This document shows positions 9,244-21,669 of a stretch of 58,859 nt of DNA, one piece after another. This DNA is from Mesorhizobium temperatum (GTDB taxonomy: Bacteria > Pseudomonadota > Alphaproteobacteria > Rhizobiales > Rhizobiaceae). The notes beneath the pieces are model-generated. The model made no database searches, was not told the DNA's origin, and worked only from the letters and a program-made list of their open reading frames with translations. How positions within the stretch are numbered: the first letter of the stretch is position 1; each line of letters begins with the position of its first letter. The stretch covers positions 1 through 58,859 of the forward strand of contig NZ_NPKJ01000029.1 in assembly GCF_002284575.1 (NCBI RefSeq), read 5' to 3'. Made by a program: the position numbers and the translations under genes.

Positions 9244-9990
9244 ATGGCATTGGATATCGGCTATGTCAGCGCGGTCGGGGCGGGGGCGATCTCGTTCCTG
9301 TCGCCTTGCGTGCTGCCGCTGGTGCCGCCCTATCTCTGCTACATGGCGGGCGTATCGGTCGATGATTTCCGCGGCAATGCCGGCGTCGCGGCCAAGGCAG
9401 ACGCACGCAGCGCGCTGCTCTATGCCTCGATCGCCTTTGTTCTCGGCTTCTCGACCGTCTTCGTGGCGTTGGGCGCCGGCGCCTCGACCATCGGCCGGCT
9501 GCTGCGCGTCTGGCAGGAGCCGCTGGCGATGGCCGCCGGTGTGCTCATCATCCTGATGGGGCTGAATTTCCTCGGCATATTGCGCATCCCGCTGCTGTCG
9601 CGTGAGGCGCGCTTCCAGTCGCAGGGCAAGCCGGCCAGTATCGTTGCCGCCTATGTCATGGGGCTGGCCTTCGCCTTCGGCTGGACGCCTTGCATCGGAC
9701 CGGTGCTGGGACCGATCCTGACGCTGGCCGGCGGCCGCGAGACGGTGGGCGAGGGCGCGCTGCTGCTTGCCGCCTATTCGCTCGGCCTCGGCATACCGTT
9801 CCTGATCGCGGCGCTGTTTTCCGGCGCCTTCATGCGCTTTCTCTCGAAGTTCCGCGTCCATCTCGGCCGTGTCGAAAAGGCGATGGGCGCGCTGCTGGTC
9901 GTCGCCGGCGTCTTTTTCCTGACCGGCGGCGTGCAGGCCGCGTCCTACTGGCTGCTGGAGAACTTTCCGGTGCTGGGGCAGTTGGGATAG
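9244..9990 (+). CDS. ccdA: Cytochrome c biogenesis protein CcdA
   Basis: A 248-residue membrane protein with six hydrophobic helices that carries reductant across the inner membrane to the periplasmic thiol pathway for cytochrome c maturation. The paired conserved cysteines are present in the family context: SFLSPCVLPLVPPYL in helix 1 and GWTPCIGPVLGPIL in helix 4. The start at 9244 gives the usual MALDIGY N-terminus. An in-frame upstream ATG at 9181 would add 21 polar residues not found in relatives. Its role fits the many c-type cytochromes encoded at 26-35 kb, although it is not adjacent to them. Confidence 0.92.
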   Translation: MALDIGYVSAVGAGAISFLSPCVLPLVPPYLCYMAGVSVDDFRGNAGVAAKADARSALLYASIAFVLGFSTVFVALGAGASTIGRLLRVWQEPLAMAAGVLIILMGLNFLGILRIPLLSREARFQSQGKPASIVAAYVMGLAFAFGWTPCIGPVLGPILTLAGGRETVGEGALLLAAYSLGLGIPFLIAALFSGAFMRFLSKFRVHLGRVEKAMGALLVVAGVFFLTGGVQAASYWLLENFPVLGQLG

Positions 9991-10156
9991 GGCTGCACGG
10001 ATGCGAGCCATGTCAGCGCATCGGATCGAGCTTTAGACTACTGATCAAAAGTTAGTTGCTCTACCGATCTCACCGGTATTTAACCGCATTGGTGCAGCAT
10101 GGCGCCAATGCTAGACATGCCTTGATTCCCAACGCTTTTCATATGGTTGCCATTCC

Positions 10157-11521
10157 ATGAGCCAGAGAACCTGCCTGTCCGTCATCCTCGCCGCCGGCGA
10201 AGGCACGCGCATGAAAAGCGCGGTGCCAAAAGTGCTGCACCCGATCGCCGGCCTGCCGATGGTCGCCCATGTCGTCAGGGCTGCGGAAGCCGCAGGCAGC
10301 GGTGATCTGGCACTGGTGATCGGCCATGGCGCGGACGAGATGCGCAAGGCCACGCAGAAGTTCGCGCCGAAGGCGGAGACCTTCGTCCAGGACAAGCGGC
10401 TCGGCACGGCGCATGCTGTTCTGGCTGCTCGCGACGCGATATCAAAGGGTTACGACGACATCCTGGTGATGTTCGGCGATACGCCGCTGATCGATCCGGC
10501 GGTGCTGACCGCTGCGCGCCTGAAGCTGGCTGAAGGCGCTGCCGTCGTTGTGGTCGGCTTCCGCACATCCAATCCTTCCGGCTATGGCCGGCTGATCGAA
10601 AAGGGCGGCAAGCTCATTGCCATCCGCGAGGAAAAGGACTGCACCGACGAGGAGAAGAAAATCACCTTCTGCAACGGCGGTCTGATGGCGGTTGCCGGTA
10701 AGCACGCGCTGACGCTGCTCGATCAAGTCGGCAACAACAACGCCAAGGCCGAATATTATCTCACCGACATCGTCGAGATCGCCGGCGGGCAGGGTTTTGA
10801 CGTCGTTGCTGCAGAAGCCGGCTTCGAGAATGTGCTCGGCATCAACAACCGTGCCGAACTCGCTGCGGCGGAAGGCATCTGGCAGACGCGCCGGCGGCGC
10901 GAGGCCATGCTCTCCGGCGTTACATTGATCGCGCCGGAAACCGTGTTCTTTTCGCACGATACCGAGATCGGCGCCGATACGATCGTCGAACCCAATGTCT
11001 GGTTCGGGCCCGGCGTGAAAATCGCCACTGGCGCCAAGATCCATGCCTTCAGCCATATTGAAGGCGCCACCATCGCCTCGAACTGCGATGTCGGCCCGTA
11101 CGCGCGGCTGCGGCCGGGGTCCGACCTCAGGCAAAAAGCCAAGGTCGGCAATTTCTGCGAGGTCAAGCAGGCGACGATCGAGGAGGGCGCCAAGGTCAAT
11201 CACCTGACCTATATCGGCGATGCCCGCGTCGGCGCCGGCGCCAACATCGGCGCTGGAACCATCACCTGCAACTATGACGGCTATTCGAAATTCTTCACCG
11301 ACATCGGCGAGGGCGCCTTCGTCGGCTCGAATTCCTCGCTGGTGGCGCCTGTTACAATCGGCAAGGGCGGCTACATCGCTTCGGGCAGCGTGATCACCGA
11401 AAGCGTGCCCGACGATGCGCTGGCCTTCGGCCGCGCCCGCCAGAGGACGCTGGCCGGCAAGGGCAAGGAATTGCGCGAGCGTTTTGCTTCGGCTGCGGCG
11501 GCGAAGAAGGCCGGTGGATGA
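10157..11521 (+). CDS. glmU: Bifunctional GlcNAc-1-P uridyltransferase / GlcN-1-P acetyltransferase
   Basis: 454 residues. The N-terminal pyrophosphorylase domain starts with the nucleotide-binding signature [11 protein letters not shown] (residues 10-20). The C-terminal half (from about 250) is a left-handed beta-helix with hexapeptide repeats such as [14 protein letters not shown] and the conserved [14 protein letters not shown] acetyltransferase segment. It makes UDP-N-acetylglucosamine in two steps for peptidoglycan and lipopolysaccharide. glmS, the preceding enzyme of the same pathway, lies only 0.6 kb downstream, with one unrelated minus-strand gene between them. Confidence 0.97.
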   Translation: MSQRTCLSVILAAGEGTRMKSAVPKVLHPIAGLPMVAHVVRAAEAAGSGDLALVIGHGADEMRKATQKFAPKAETFVQDKRLGTAHAVLAARDAISKGYDDILVMFGDTPLIDPAVLTAARLKLAEGAAVVVVGFRTSNPSGYGRLIEKGGKLIAIREEKDCTDEEKKITFCNGGLMAVAGKHALTLLDQVGNNNAKAEYYLTDIVEIAGGQGFDVVAAEAGFENVLGINNRAELAAAEGIWQTRRRREAMLSGVTLIAPETVFFSHDTEIGADTIVEPNVWFGPGVKIATGAKIHAFSHIEGATIASNCDVGPYARLRPGSDLRQKAKVGNFCEVKQATIEEGAKVNHLTYIGDARVGAGANIGAGTITCNYDGYSKFFTDIGEGAFVGSNSSLVAPVTIGKGGYIASGSVITESVPDDALAFGRARQRTLAGKGKELRERFASAAAAKKAGG

Positions 11522-11531
11522 TCATTCGGCG

Positions 11532-11906
11532 TTAGCCGGCAAGGTTCGCATCTCTCCCGAAAGCAGCCGTCACCTCGATCATGCCGACAATTGCCTTGTT
11601 GAATTCGGGAAGGTCTTCGGCAGGGATCCAGTATTCCAGATGTGCCTTGCTACCGGCATGTTCGACCTGGTACCGGTCGAGAAAGCTCTTCAAAACGTCA
11701 AACCGGGTAACGAAGCCCGAGCCGCTGGCTGGTACGTTCCAGTCACGCGCAATCTGCACGGCATAGGCTTCGGACAGAACGGGGTAGAAAATGGGTTGCT
11801 CGGGAAGGCGCGGCGGGAACGACCGCATGCCCGACTTCTCGATCAGTTTCAGCTCTTTAGGCCCAACCGGACGCCAAAGCGTCACTGTGTCGATTCGTTT
11901 GTTCAT
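11532..11906 (-). CDS. Conserved hypothetical ('ADP-ribosylation/crystallin J1' label)
   Basis: 124 residues, soluble, no signal. The sequence contains the conserved blocks LWRPVGPKELKLIE, FPPRLPEQPIFYPV and EYWIPAEDLPEFN, which I recall from small proteins that databases label 'ADP-ribosylation/crystallin J1' without experimental support. ATG at 11906 is preferred because it starts the family-typical N-terminus; GTG 11942 is an alternative. It is inserted on the opposite strand between glmU and glmS and ends 10 bp from glmU. Confidence 0.7.
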   Translation of the reverse strand: MNKRIDTVTLWRPVGPKELKLIEKSGMRSFPPRLPEQPIFYPVLSEAYAVQIARDWNVPASGSGFVTRFDVLKSFLDRYQVEHAGSKAHLEYWIPAEDLPEFNKAIVGMIEVTAAFGRDANLAG

Positions 11907-12134
11907 GACCGCATCATATCTTTGATGGATTTCAGGAACCACCGAGGCGAGGTAGGATGCATGCTCGGAGAAACTGAGCGATTGCGGTAATCGGATTGCA
12001 AGAGCGCTCTGTCATGGTGCATCTGTGCAAGATCGTTCCGGCTGATACGGAACGAAACGCAATGTGATTTTCGCGGCAGCCCGGCCAATCCTAAATGGCG
12101 CTGGGTTTCATGCCGGAATCGGGGGCAAACGTCT

Positions 12135-13958
12135 ATGTGCGGTATCGTCGGAATTGTCAGTCACTCGCCGGTCGCGCCGCTCATCGTGGATGCGCTGAAA
12201 AGGCTCGAATATCGCGGCTATGATTCGGCCGGCGTCGCCACCGTCGAGCACGGCAAGCTTGCGCGTCGCCGCGCCGAGGGCAAGCTGATCAATCTCGAAC
12301 GCCGGCTGAAGGACGAACCGCTCGACGGCATGGTTGGCATCGGCCACACGCGCTGGGCAACGCATGGCGTGCCCAACGAGACCAATGCGCATCCGCATTT
12401 TTCCGACGGCGTCGCCATCGTCCATAACGGCATCATCGAGAATTTCGCCGAATTGCGCGACGAGCTGATGCGCGACGGCTACGCATTTTCATCGCAGACC
12501 GACACCGAAGTCGTTGCACATCTGGTGGCGCGCGAATTGGCCAGGGGCCTGAAGCCGGTCGAGGCCGCGCACCAGGCGCTGAAGCGGCTGGAAGGCGCCT
12601 TTGCGCTGGCCATCATGTTCAAGGGCGACGAGGACCTCATCGTCGGCGCGCGCAACGGCCCGCCGCTGGCCGTCGGCCATGGCGATGGCGAGATGTTCCT
12701 TGGCTCCGACGCCATCGCGCTTGCCCCCTTCACCAATTCGATCACTTATCTGGAGGATGGCGACTGGGCGGTGGTGCGCCGCAACGACGTCGCCATCTTC
12801 GACATGGATGGCAACAAGGTCGACCGCAAGCGCCAGCAGTCGCTCAGCACCAGCTTCATGGTCGACAAGGGCAACCGGCGCCATTTCATGGAGAAGGAAA
12901 TCCATGAACAGCCCGAGGTGATCTCGCACACGCTGGCGCATTATGTGGATTTTGTTGGCGGCGTCTCGAAGCCGCTCGACCTGCCGTTCAATTTCGCTGA
13001 GATCAATCGGTTGGCGATTTCGGCCTGCGGCACCGCCTATCTGGCCGGCCTGATCAGCAAATACTGGTTCGAGCGCTATGCGCGGCTGCCGGTCGATATC
13101 GATGTCGCCTCGGAATTCCGCTACCGCGAGATGCCGCTGTCGAAGGCAGACGCCGCCTTCTTCATCTCGCAATCGGGCGAGACCGCCGACACGCTGGCCT
13201 CGCTGCGCTATTGCCGCAAGGCCGGGATGAAGATCGGCGCGGTCGTCAATGTCCGCGAATCGACGATGGCGCGCGAATCCGACGTTATCCTGCCGACGCT
13301 GGCCGGGCCGGAGATCGGCGTCGCCTCGACCAAGGCCTTCACCTGTCAATTGTCGGTGCTGGCCTCGCTTGCCGTGCGGGCCGGCGTGGCGCGCGGAATG
13401 ATTTCGCGGGAGCAGGAAACGACGCTGGTCCGCCAACTGTCGGAAGCGCCCCGCTACGCCAACCAGGTCTTGAAGCTCGACGGCCAGATCGAAAAGGTTG
13501 CGCGCGACCTCTCGCACTACAAGAACGTGCTCTATCTCGGCCGCGACACCAATTTCCCGCTGGCCATGGAAGGCGCGCTGAAGCTCAAGGAAATCTCCTA
13601 TATCCATGCCGAGGGCTATGCCGCCGGCGAACTGAAGCACGGGCCGATCGCGCTGATCGACGAGAACATGCCGGTCATCGTTATTGCCCCGCATGACCGC
13701 ATCTTTGAAAAGACCGTGTCGAACATGCAGGAAGTGGCGGCGCGCGGCGGCAAGATCATCCTGATCACCGACAGCAAGGGTGCCGCGCACGCCACGGTGA
13801 AGACGATGGAGACGATCGTGCTGCCGGACGTGCCTGAAATCATCTCGCCGATCATCTACGCGCTGCCGATCCAGATGCTGGCCTATTTCACCGCGGTGTT
13901 CATGGGCACCGACGTCGACCAGCCGCGCAACCTGGCGAAATCGGTGACTGTGGAGTAA
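12135..13958 (+). CDS. glmS: Glutamine--fructose-6-phosphate aminotransferase (isomerizing)
   Basis: 607 residues. It converts fructose-6-phosphate and glutamine to glucosamine-6-phosphate, the first committed step to UDP-GlcNAc. The N-terminal nucleophile cysteine follows the initiator Met (MCGIVGIV), as in class II glutaminases, and GHTRWATHG and the NGIIENF loop are present. Two SIS domains occupy about residues 285-600, with SACGTAYLAG, SQSGETADT and the C-terminal PRNLAKSVTVE signature. No ribozyme-like leader was recognised, as expected outside Firmicutes. Confidence 0.97.
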   Translation: MCGIVGIVSHSPVAPLIVDALKRLEYRGYDSAGVATVEHGKLARRRAEGKLINLERRLKDEPLDGMVGIGHTRWATHGVPNETNAHPHFSDGVAIVHNGIIENFAELRDELMRDGYAFSSQTDTEVVAHLVARELARGLKPVEAAHQALKRLEGAFALAIMFKGDEDLIVGARNGPPLAVGHGDGEMFLGSDAIALAPFTNSITYLEDGDWAVVRRNDVAIFDMDGNKVDRKRQQSLSTSFMVDKGNRRHFMEKEIHEQPEVISHTLAHYVDFVGGVSKPLDLPFNFAEINRLAISACGTAYLAGLISKYWFERYARLPVDIDVASEFRYREMPLSKADAAFFISQSGETADTLASLRYCRKAGMKIGAVVNVRESTMARESDVILPTLAGPEIGVASTKAFTCQLSVLASLAVRAGVARGMISREQETTLVRQLSEAPRYANQVLKLDGQIEKVARDLSHYKNVLYLGRDTNFPLAMEGALKLKEISYIHAEGYAAGELKHGPIALIDENMPVIVIAPHDRIFEKTVSNMQEVAARGGKIILITDSKGAAHATVKTMETIVLPDVPEIISPIIYALPIQMLAYFTAVFMGTDVDQPRNLAKSVTVE

Positions 13959-13995
13959 GGGCTGGCGAGTTTCGACCGGCTACCGATAGGGTCAG

Positions 13996-14060
13996 GTGAC
14001 AGTTAGTATCAGTTATTGATACATATTTCTTGCGCGCCCTCGTGTATCAATGTATGATAC
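13996..14060 (+). promoter_or_regulatory. Duplicated palindromic operator and promoter region of higBA
   Basis: Two palindromes with identical half-sites GTATCA-N5-TGATAC lie at 14006-14022 and 14044-14060, with centres 38 bp apart. The spacers differ (GTTAT and ATGTA). A weak -35-like GTGACA (13996-14001) precedes the first copy, so its -10 would lie in or just after palindrome 1. The second copy ends 17 bp before the proposed toxin start. Duplicated dyads upstream of toxin-antitoxin genes are the usual binding sites for the HTH antitoxin, so HigA autorepression is the likely role (inference). Confidence 0.75.
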
Positions 14061-14077
14061 GTGACGAGGGGCAGAAA

Positions 14078-14359
14078 TTGATCGTTTCGTTCAAAGGCAA
14101 GGCGGTGGAAGCGGTTGCCGAGGGGAAGGCGCCGAAGGGTTTTCCACCCGATCTGGTTGCCCGTGGCGAACGTCGTCTTCGTGCTATCACCAACGCCGCC
14201 CAATTGAATGACCTTAGATCGCCACCCGGAAACCACCTTGAAGCCCTGAAAGGGAGTAGAGCTGGGCAGCATTCTATCCGTATCAACGACCAATGGCGCA
14301 TCTGCTTCAAATGGACTGATGCTGGCGCCGAGGATGTGGAGATCGTCGACTACCATTGA
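14078..14359 (+). CDS. higB: HigB-like (RelE superfamily) toxin
   Basis: 93 residues from a TTG start. The fold pattern is that of HigB toxins: LIVSFKGKAVEAV, RRLRAITNA, then LEALKGSRAGQHSIRINDQWRICFKW and a final VEIVDYH. HigB cleaves mRNA on the ribosome. The TTG at 14078 is preferred because GAGGGG (14066-14071) lies 6 nt upstream and it gives the standard length. ATG 14054 falls inside the second operator palindrome and lacks a ribosome site. higA follows after 37 bp, the toxin-first order typical of higBA. Confidence 0.85.
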   Translation: MIVSFKGKAVEAVAEGKAPKGFPPDLVARGERRLRAITNAAQLNDLRSPPGNHLEALKGSRAGQHSIRINDQWRICFKWTDAGAEDVEIVDYH

Positions 14360-14396
14360 GCGGGCACTTGCCCTAATCCTTTGAGGTCCCTGAACT

Positions 14397-14696
14397 ATGC
14401 TCAAGTTCGCACGTCCAATTCACCCCGGAGAATTCCTGCGCGAGGAATATCTCCTCCCGCTTGGCATGAGTGCTGGTGCGCTGGCGAAGAAGCTCAATCT
14501 TCCGCGCACTCGTATCGAACGCATTGCCAAGGAAGAGATCGGCTTGACTCCCGATACCGCTCTTCGCCTCGCCAGGTTCTTCAACACCACGCCCGAATTC
14601 TGGATGAATTTTCAGCAGGCCTATGAGCTCGAAACCGAGGCACGGAAACTCGCGCCGGAGCTAGAGAAGATCGAACCGCTGGAAGTCGCGGCATAG
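14397..14696 (+). CDS. higA: HigA-type antitoxin, XRE-family HTH
   Basis: 99 residues. It opens with the HigA hallmark PIHPGEFLREEYL, followed by a helix-turn-helix (GMSAGALAKKLNLPRTRIERIAKEE) and the TPDTALRLARFFNTTPEFWMN block. It neutralises the toxin at 14078 and, from the duplicated dyads upstream, probably represses the operon. The C-terminal 20 residues are acidic and probably wrap the toxin. Both genes are intact. Confidence 0.9.
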   Translation: MLKFARPIHPGEFLREEYLLPLGMSAGALAKKLNLPRTRIERIAKEEIGLTPDTALRLARFFNTTPEFWMNFQQAYELETEARKLAPELEKIEPLEVAA

Positions 14697-14775
14697 TTGA
14701 TGTTTTAAAAATTCGCGGTTCCAAAGCGGATTGCGGTTCATTAATGTTGCGCCGCAATCAGCGCTGCGGTGAACC

Positions 14776-15534
14776 ATGTCCGATGCTTCCAAGACCTCAG
14801 GCATGACCCGGCTGCGGAATTATTTCCTGACAGGCTTTGTCGTCTGCGCGCCGCTGGCGATCACCGCCTACATCGCCTGGTCGTTCATCGGCTGGGTCGA
14901 TTCCTGGGTGAAACCCTATATTCCGGCGCGCTACAACCCCGATAGCTATCTGCCGGCGCCGGTTCCGGGATTCGGCCTGATTGTCGCCTTGATCCTGATC
15001 ACGCTGATCGGTTTCCTGACCGCCAATATCGTCGGCCGCGCCATCGTCTTGTTCGGCGAGCGGCTGCTCGGCCGCATGCCGCTGGTGCGCGGCATCTACG
15101 GCTCGCTGAAGCAGATCTTCGAGACCGTGCTGTCGAACAAAGGCGACATGTTTCGCCAGGTCGGGCTGGTCGAATATCCGCGCAAGGGCGTCTGGTCGCT
15201 GGTCTTCGTCGCCAGCGACAAGGAAACCGAGATCAACCAGAAGCTCGACCAGGAAGGTGATCCGCTGATCGCGGTTTTCATGCCGTGCGCGCCCAACCCG
15301 ACCACCGGCTTTCTCATGTATGTGCCGAAATCCGACATCGTGCTGCTCGACATGACGGTCGAGGACGGCGCCAAGCTGATCGTTTCGGCAGGCTTGGTGG
15401 CGCCGGCGGTCAAGACGAAAGTGGTGACGTTGAACGGCAAGCCGATCGGCGGTCAGATCGGCAATCCGCCGGTGGATGCCGGGCCTCAGCCGGCGCGCAA
15501 GAGCCGCACCGCCTCGTCGCGGCCGAACAAATAA
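14776..15534 (+). CDS. DUF502 inner-membrane protein
   Basis: 252 residues. Two hydrophobic helices near the N-terminus (about 13-35 and 65-90, the second LIVALILITLIGFLTANIVG) are followed by a soluble domain with IPLVRGIYGSLKQIFE-like and VFMPCAPNPTTGFLMYVPKSD motifs of DUF502. The function is unknown in bacteria. The last 49 bp, encoding a basic, alanine/arginine-rich tail, overlap the 3' end of recG on the other strand. Confidence 0.88.
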   Translation: MSDASKTSGMTRLRNYFLTGFVVCAPLAITAYIAWSFIGWVDSWVKPYIPARYNPDSYLPAPVPGFGLIVALILITLIGFLTANIVGRAIVLFGERLLGRMPLVRGIYGSLKQIFETVLSNKGDMFRQVGLVEYPRKGVWSLVFVASDKETEINQKLDQEGDPLIAVFMPCAPNPTTGFLMYVPKSDIVLLDMTVEDGAKLIVSAGLVAPAVKTKVVTLNGKPIGGQIGNPPVDAGPQPARKSRTASSRPNK

Positions 15535-17594
15535 AGCAGCATGCGAAGGGCGGCGCCGCGTTCGGATTGCAGTTCCGGATCGCGCGACAGGATCAGCCGT
15601 GCGTCGTCGCGGGCGGCTTCGAGCAGGTCGGCATGGGCCTCGATGCGCGCCACCTGGAAGCCCGGTGTGCCGGACTGGCGGGTGCCGAGCAACTCGCCTT
15701 CGCCACGCAGTTTCAGATCCTCCTCGGCGATGCGGAACCCGTCCTCGGTCTCGCGCATCACCGACAGCCGGCGCGTTGCGGTTTCGCCGAGCGGATCCTT
15801 GTAGAGCAGCACGCAGGAGGATGGTTTTTCGCCGCGACCGACCCGGCCGCGCAACTGGTGCAGCTGGGCGAGGCCGAAGCGCTCGGCGTGCTCGATGACC
15901 ATGATCGTCGCATCCGGCACATCGACGCCGACCTCGATGACCGTGGTGGCGATCAGGATGCGTGTCTCGCCGGCCTTGAAGGCGCGCATCGCCTCATCCT
16001 TGTCGGCGCCCTTCATGCGGCCGTGCACCAGGCCGATCCGGTCGCCGAACAGCTGATACAGCGAGGCAAAACGGTCCTCCGCCGACATCAGCTTGATCTC
16101 TTCGGATTCTTCGACCAGCGGACAGATCCAGTAGATCTTCTGGCCGTCGGCGACGGCGTCGCGCATGCGGCCGACCAGTTCGTCGAGCCGCTCGAGCGGC
16201 AGGGTGACGGTACGTATCGGCTGACGACCGGCCGGTTTTTCGGTCAGCTTCGACACATCCATGTCGCCGAAAGCGGTCAGCACCAGCGTGCGCGGGATCG
16301 GGGTCGCCGTCATCACCAGCATGTCGGGCGCGTCGCCCTTGGCGGTGATGGCAAGCCGCTGGTGGACGCCAAAACGGTGCTGCTCGTCGATGACGGCGAG
16401 GACAAGGTCGTGGAACGTCACCGTTTCCTGGAACAGGGCGTGGGTGCCGACGACGATGTCGACCTCGCCATCGGCCAGACCGGCCAGCGTCTCGGTGCGC
16501 TCGCGGCCCTTTTCGCGGCCGGTGAGGATGGCGACGCGCAGGCCGGCTTGTCCGGCCAAAGGTGCAATCGTCGCAAGGTGCTGGCGCGCCAGGATTTCGG
16601 TCGGCGCCATCAAGGCCGCCTGGCCGCCGGCCTCGACGGCGCGCGCCATGGCGAGCAGCGCGACAACCGTCTTGCCGGAGCCGACATCACCCTGCAGCAG
16701 GCGCAGCATGCGTTCGGGGTCACCGAGATCGGCATTGATTTCGGCAAGCGCCATTTCCTGCGAATTGGTCAGCGAATAGGGAAGGGCGGCGCGCAGCTTT
16801 TCGACGATGCGGCCGTCACCGACCAGCGGCCGGCCGGACAAGCGGCGGACTTTTGCGCGCACCAGCGCCAGCGACACCTGGCCTGCCAGAAACTCGTCAT
16901 AGGCGAGACGCCGCCAGGCTGCGCCGTCGATGGACACGTCGATCGGGTCGGCGGGATTGTGGATGCGGGCGAGCGCTTCGCCGAAGGCAGGAAAGGTCCG
17001 GCTGCGCAGAAACTCGCCGTCCTGCCATTCCGGCAGCACCGGCAAGCGAGCGAGCGCCTGGCCGATTGCCCGGCGCAGCACTTTTCCCGAGAGCCCGGCG
17101 GTGAGCGGATAGACCGGCTCGACCAGCGGCAGGTTTTCCGCCTCACTGGCCAACGCGATGTGGTCGGGATGAACCATAGTCGGGCGGCCGTTGAACCATT
17201 CCATGCGCCCGGAGACTACGACATGCTCGCCCTCGGGCATCGCCTTTTCAAGATAGGCGGCGTGCGCATGGAAAAAGGTCAGCGCGATCTCGCCGGTGTC
17301 GTCATGGGCGTAAACCCGGTACGGCACCGATCTGTTGCCGCGCGGCGGCGGCTGGTGGCGGTCGATACGCACTTCGAGGGTGACGATCGCGCCTTCGGCC
17401 GAACCGGCGATACCCGGCCGGTTGCGGCGGTCGATCACCGTGTGGGGCAGCACGAACAGAAGATCGCCGGCACGCGCCGCGCGGTCGCCGAGATCGGCCG
17501 GCACGATTTTCTCGATCAGTACGCCGACCTTCGGCCCGACGCCGGCAAGCGAGGTGATCGGGACAAACAGCGGATCAAGGAGGGAAGGGCGCAT
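15486..17594 (-). CDS. recG: ATP-dependent DNA helicase RecG
   Basis: 702 residues. RecG reverses stalled replication forks and moves Holliday junctions. The N-terminal wedge/OB region (SLAGVGPKVGVLIEKI, then TLEVRIDRHQPPPRG) precedes the helicase core with Walker A GDVGSGKTVVALLA, box II IDEQHRFG, TATPIPRTL, and the C-terminal QLHQLRGRVGRG motif. It is divergent from sdhE (92-bp gap), the same recG/sdhE/mfd arrangement seen in many Rhizobiales, and its 3' end overlaps the convergent DUF502 gene. Confidence 0.97.
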   Translation of the reverse strand: MRPSLLDPLFVPITSLAGVGPKVGVLIEKIVPADLGDRAARAGDLLFVLPHTVIDRRNRPGIAGSAEGAIVTLEVRIDRHQPPPRGNRSVPYRVYAHDDTGEIALTFFHAHAAYLEKAMPEGEHVVVSGRMEWFNGRPTMVHPDHIALASEAENLPLVEPVYPLTAGLSGKVLRRAIGQALARLPVLPEWQDGEFLRSRTFPAFGEALARIHNPADPIDVSIDGAAWRRLAYDEFLAGQVSLALVRAKVRRLSGRPLVGDGRIVEKLRAALPYSLTNSQEMALAEINADLGDPERMLRLLQGDVGSGKTVVALLAMARAVEAGGQAALMAPTEILARQHLATIAPLAGQAGLRVAILTGREKGRERTETLAGLADGEVDIVVGTHALFQETVTFHDLVLAVIDEQHRFGVHQRLAITAKGDAPDMLVMTATPIPRTLVLTAFGDMDVSKLTEKPAGRQPIRTVTLPLERLDELVGRMRDAVADGQKIYWICPLVEESEEIKLMSAEDRFASLYQLFGDRIGLVHGRMKGADKDEAMRAFKAGETRILIATTVIEVGVDVPDATIMVIEHAERFGLAQLHQLRGRVGRGEKPSSCVLLYKDPLGETATRRLSVMRETEDGFRIAEEDLKLRGEGELLGTRQSGTPGFQVARIEAHADLLEAARDDARLILSRDPELQSERGAALRMLLYLFGRDEAVRLLRAG

Positions 17595-17686
17595 GATGTC
17601 AGCTTATGTCGAGACAGCCGCAGCGCAAGGCTGACACCGCCCTCTATCCACGCTATATGCGCCGCTTCAGGCAAGGATGCTGGTCA

Positions 17687-17974
17687 ATGACGGGAACGAG
17701 ACGATCAAGCGAGGGGCTCGATGCCCGCCGCCGCAAGCTTCTGTTTCGATCCTGGCATCGCGGCCTGCGCGAAATGGACCTCATTCTCGGCAGTTTCGCA
17801 GACGCCGAGATCGGCGCCTTGACCGGCGACGAACTCGACCAATATGAGAGGCTCCTCGATGTTCCCGACACCGAATTCCTGCCCGTGATCACCGGCGAAC
17901 GCCCGATTCCGGCAAATATCGATTGTGCCGTCCTGCAAAAAATCCTGGCGTCGCGCCAGACGATGACATTCTGA
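17687..17974 (+). CDS. sdhE: Succinate dehydrogenase assembly factor 2 (SdhE)
   Basis: 95 residues of the Sdh5/SdhE/DUF339 family, which promotes covalent attachment of FAD to SdhA. The diagnostic patch is RSWHRGLREMDLILGSFAD, with the R-G-x-x-E core that contacts the flavoprotein, then LDVPDTEFLPVITGE. ATG 17687 is chosen because AAGGA lies 9 nt upstream; longer in-frame starts would add a basic leader not seen in relatives. It precedes mfd by 14 bp and is probably cotranscribed with it. Confidence 0.92.
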   Translation: MTGTRRSSEGLDARRRKLLFRSWHRGLREMDLILGSFADAEIGALTGDELDQYERLLDVPDTEFLPVITGERPIPANIDCAVLQKILASRQTMTF

Positions 17975-17988
17975 ACGACGTGTAATCC

Positions 17989-21486
<3,498 letters not shown>

Positions 21487-21638
21487 CAGGGCGTTGCTGC
21501 TGCTTTGGCCAACAACTACGCCGGCAGTTCCGGCGCATCACGGCCATTCGCCACACGTCCATATCCGGTCTAGAATAGGAAATCGGCTTCGTGTATGGAG
21601 CCGCGATCCCCATATTGGGGGCGAAATGGCGGGCGATA

Positions 21639-21665
21639 GCACCCGCTGGAAAGAACGTTGGGTGC
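21639..21665 (+). promoter_or_regulatory. Hairpin overlapping the ribosome-binding region of the DAHP synthase gene
   Basis: GCACCC (21639-21644) pairs perfectly with GGGTGC (21660-21665) across a 15-nt loop. The right arm ends 4 nt before the ATG at 21670 and contains the only Shine-Dalgarno-like bases (GGTG) at a usable distance. A second small hairpin (CCCCA-TAT-TGGGG) lies upstream near 21608-21620. The structure could damp translation. No leader peptide with aromatic codons was recognised, so attenuation is not claimed. Confidence 0.4.
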
Positions 21666-21669
21666 AACG

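Noticed and set aside
11943..12134. glmS ribozyme or GlcN6P-responsive leader
   Set aside because: No ribozyme core is visible, and the element is not expected in alphaproteobacteria.
15285..17690. 801-codon plus-strand frame opposite recG
   Set aside because: It is antisense to all RecG motifs and has no protein-like features.
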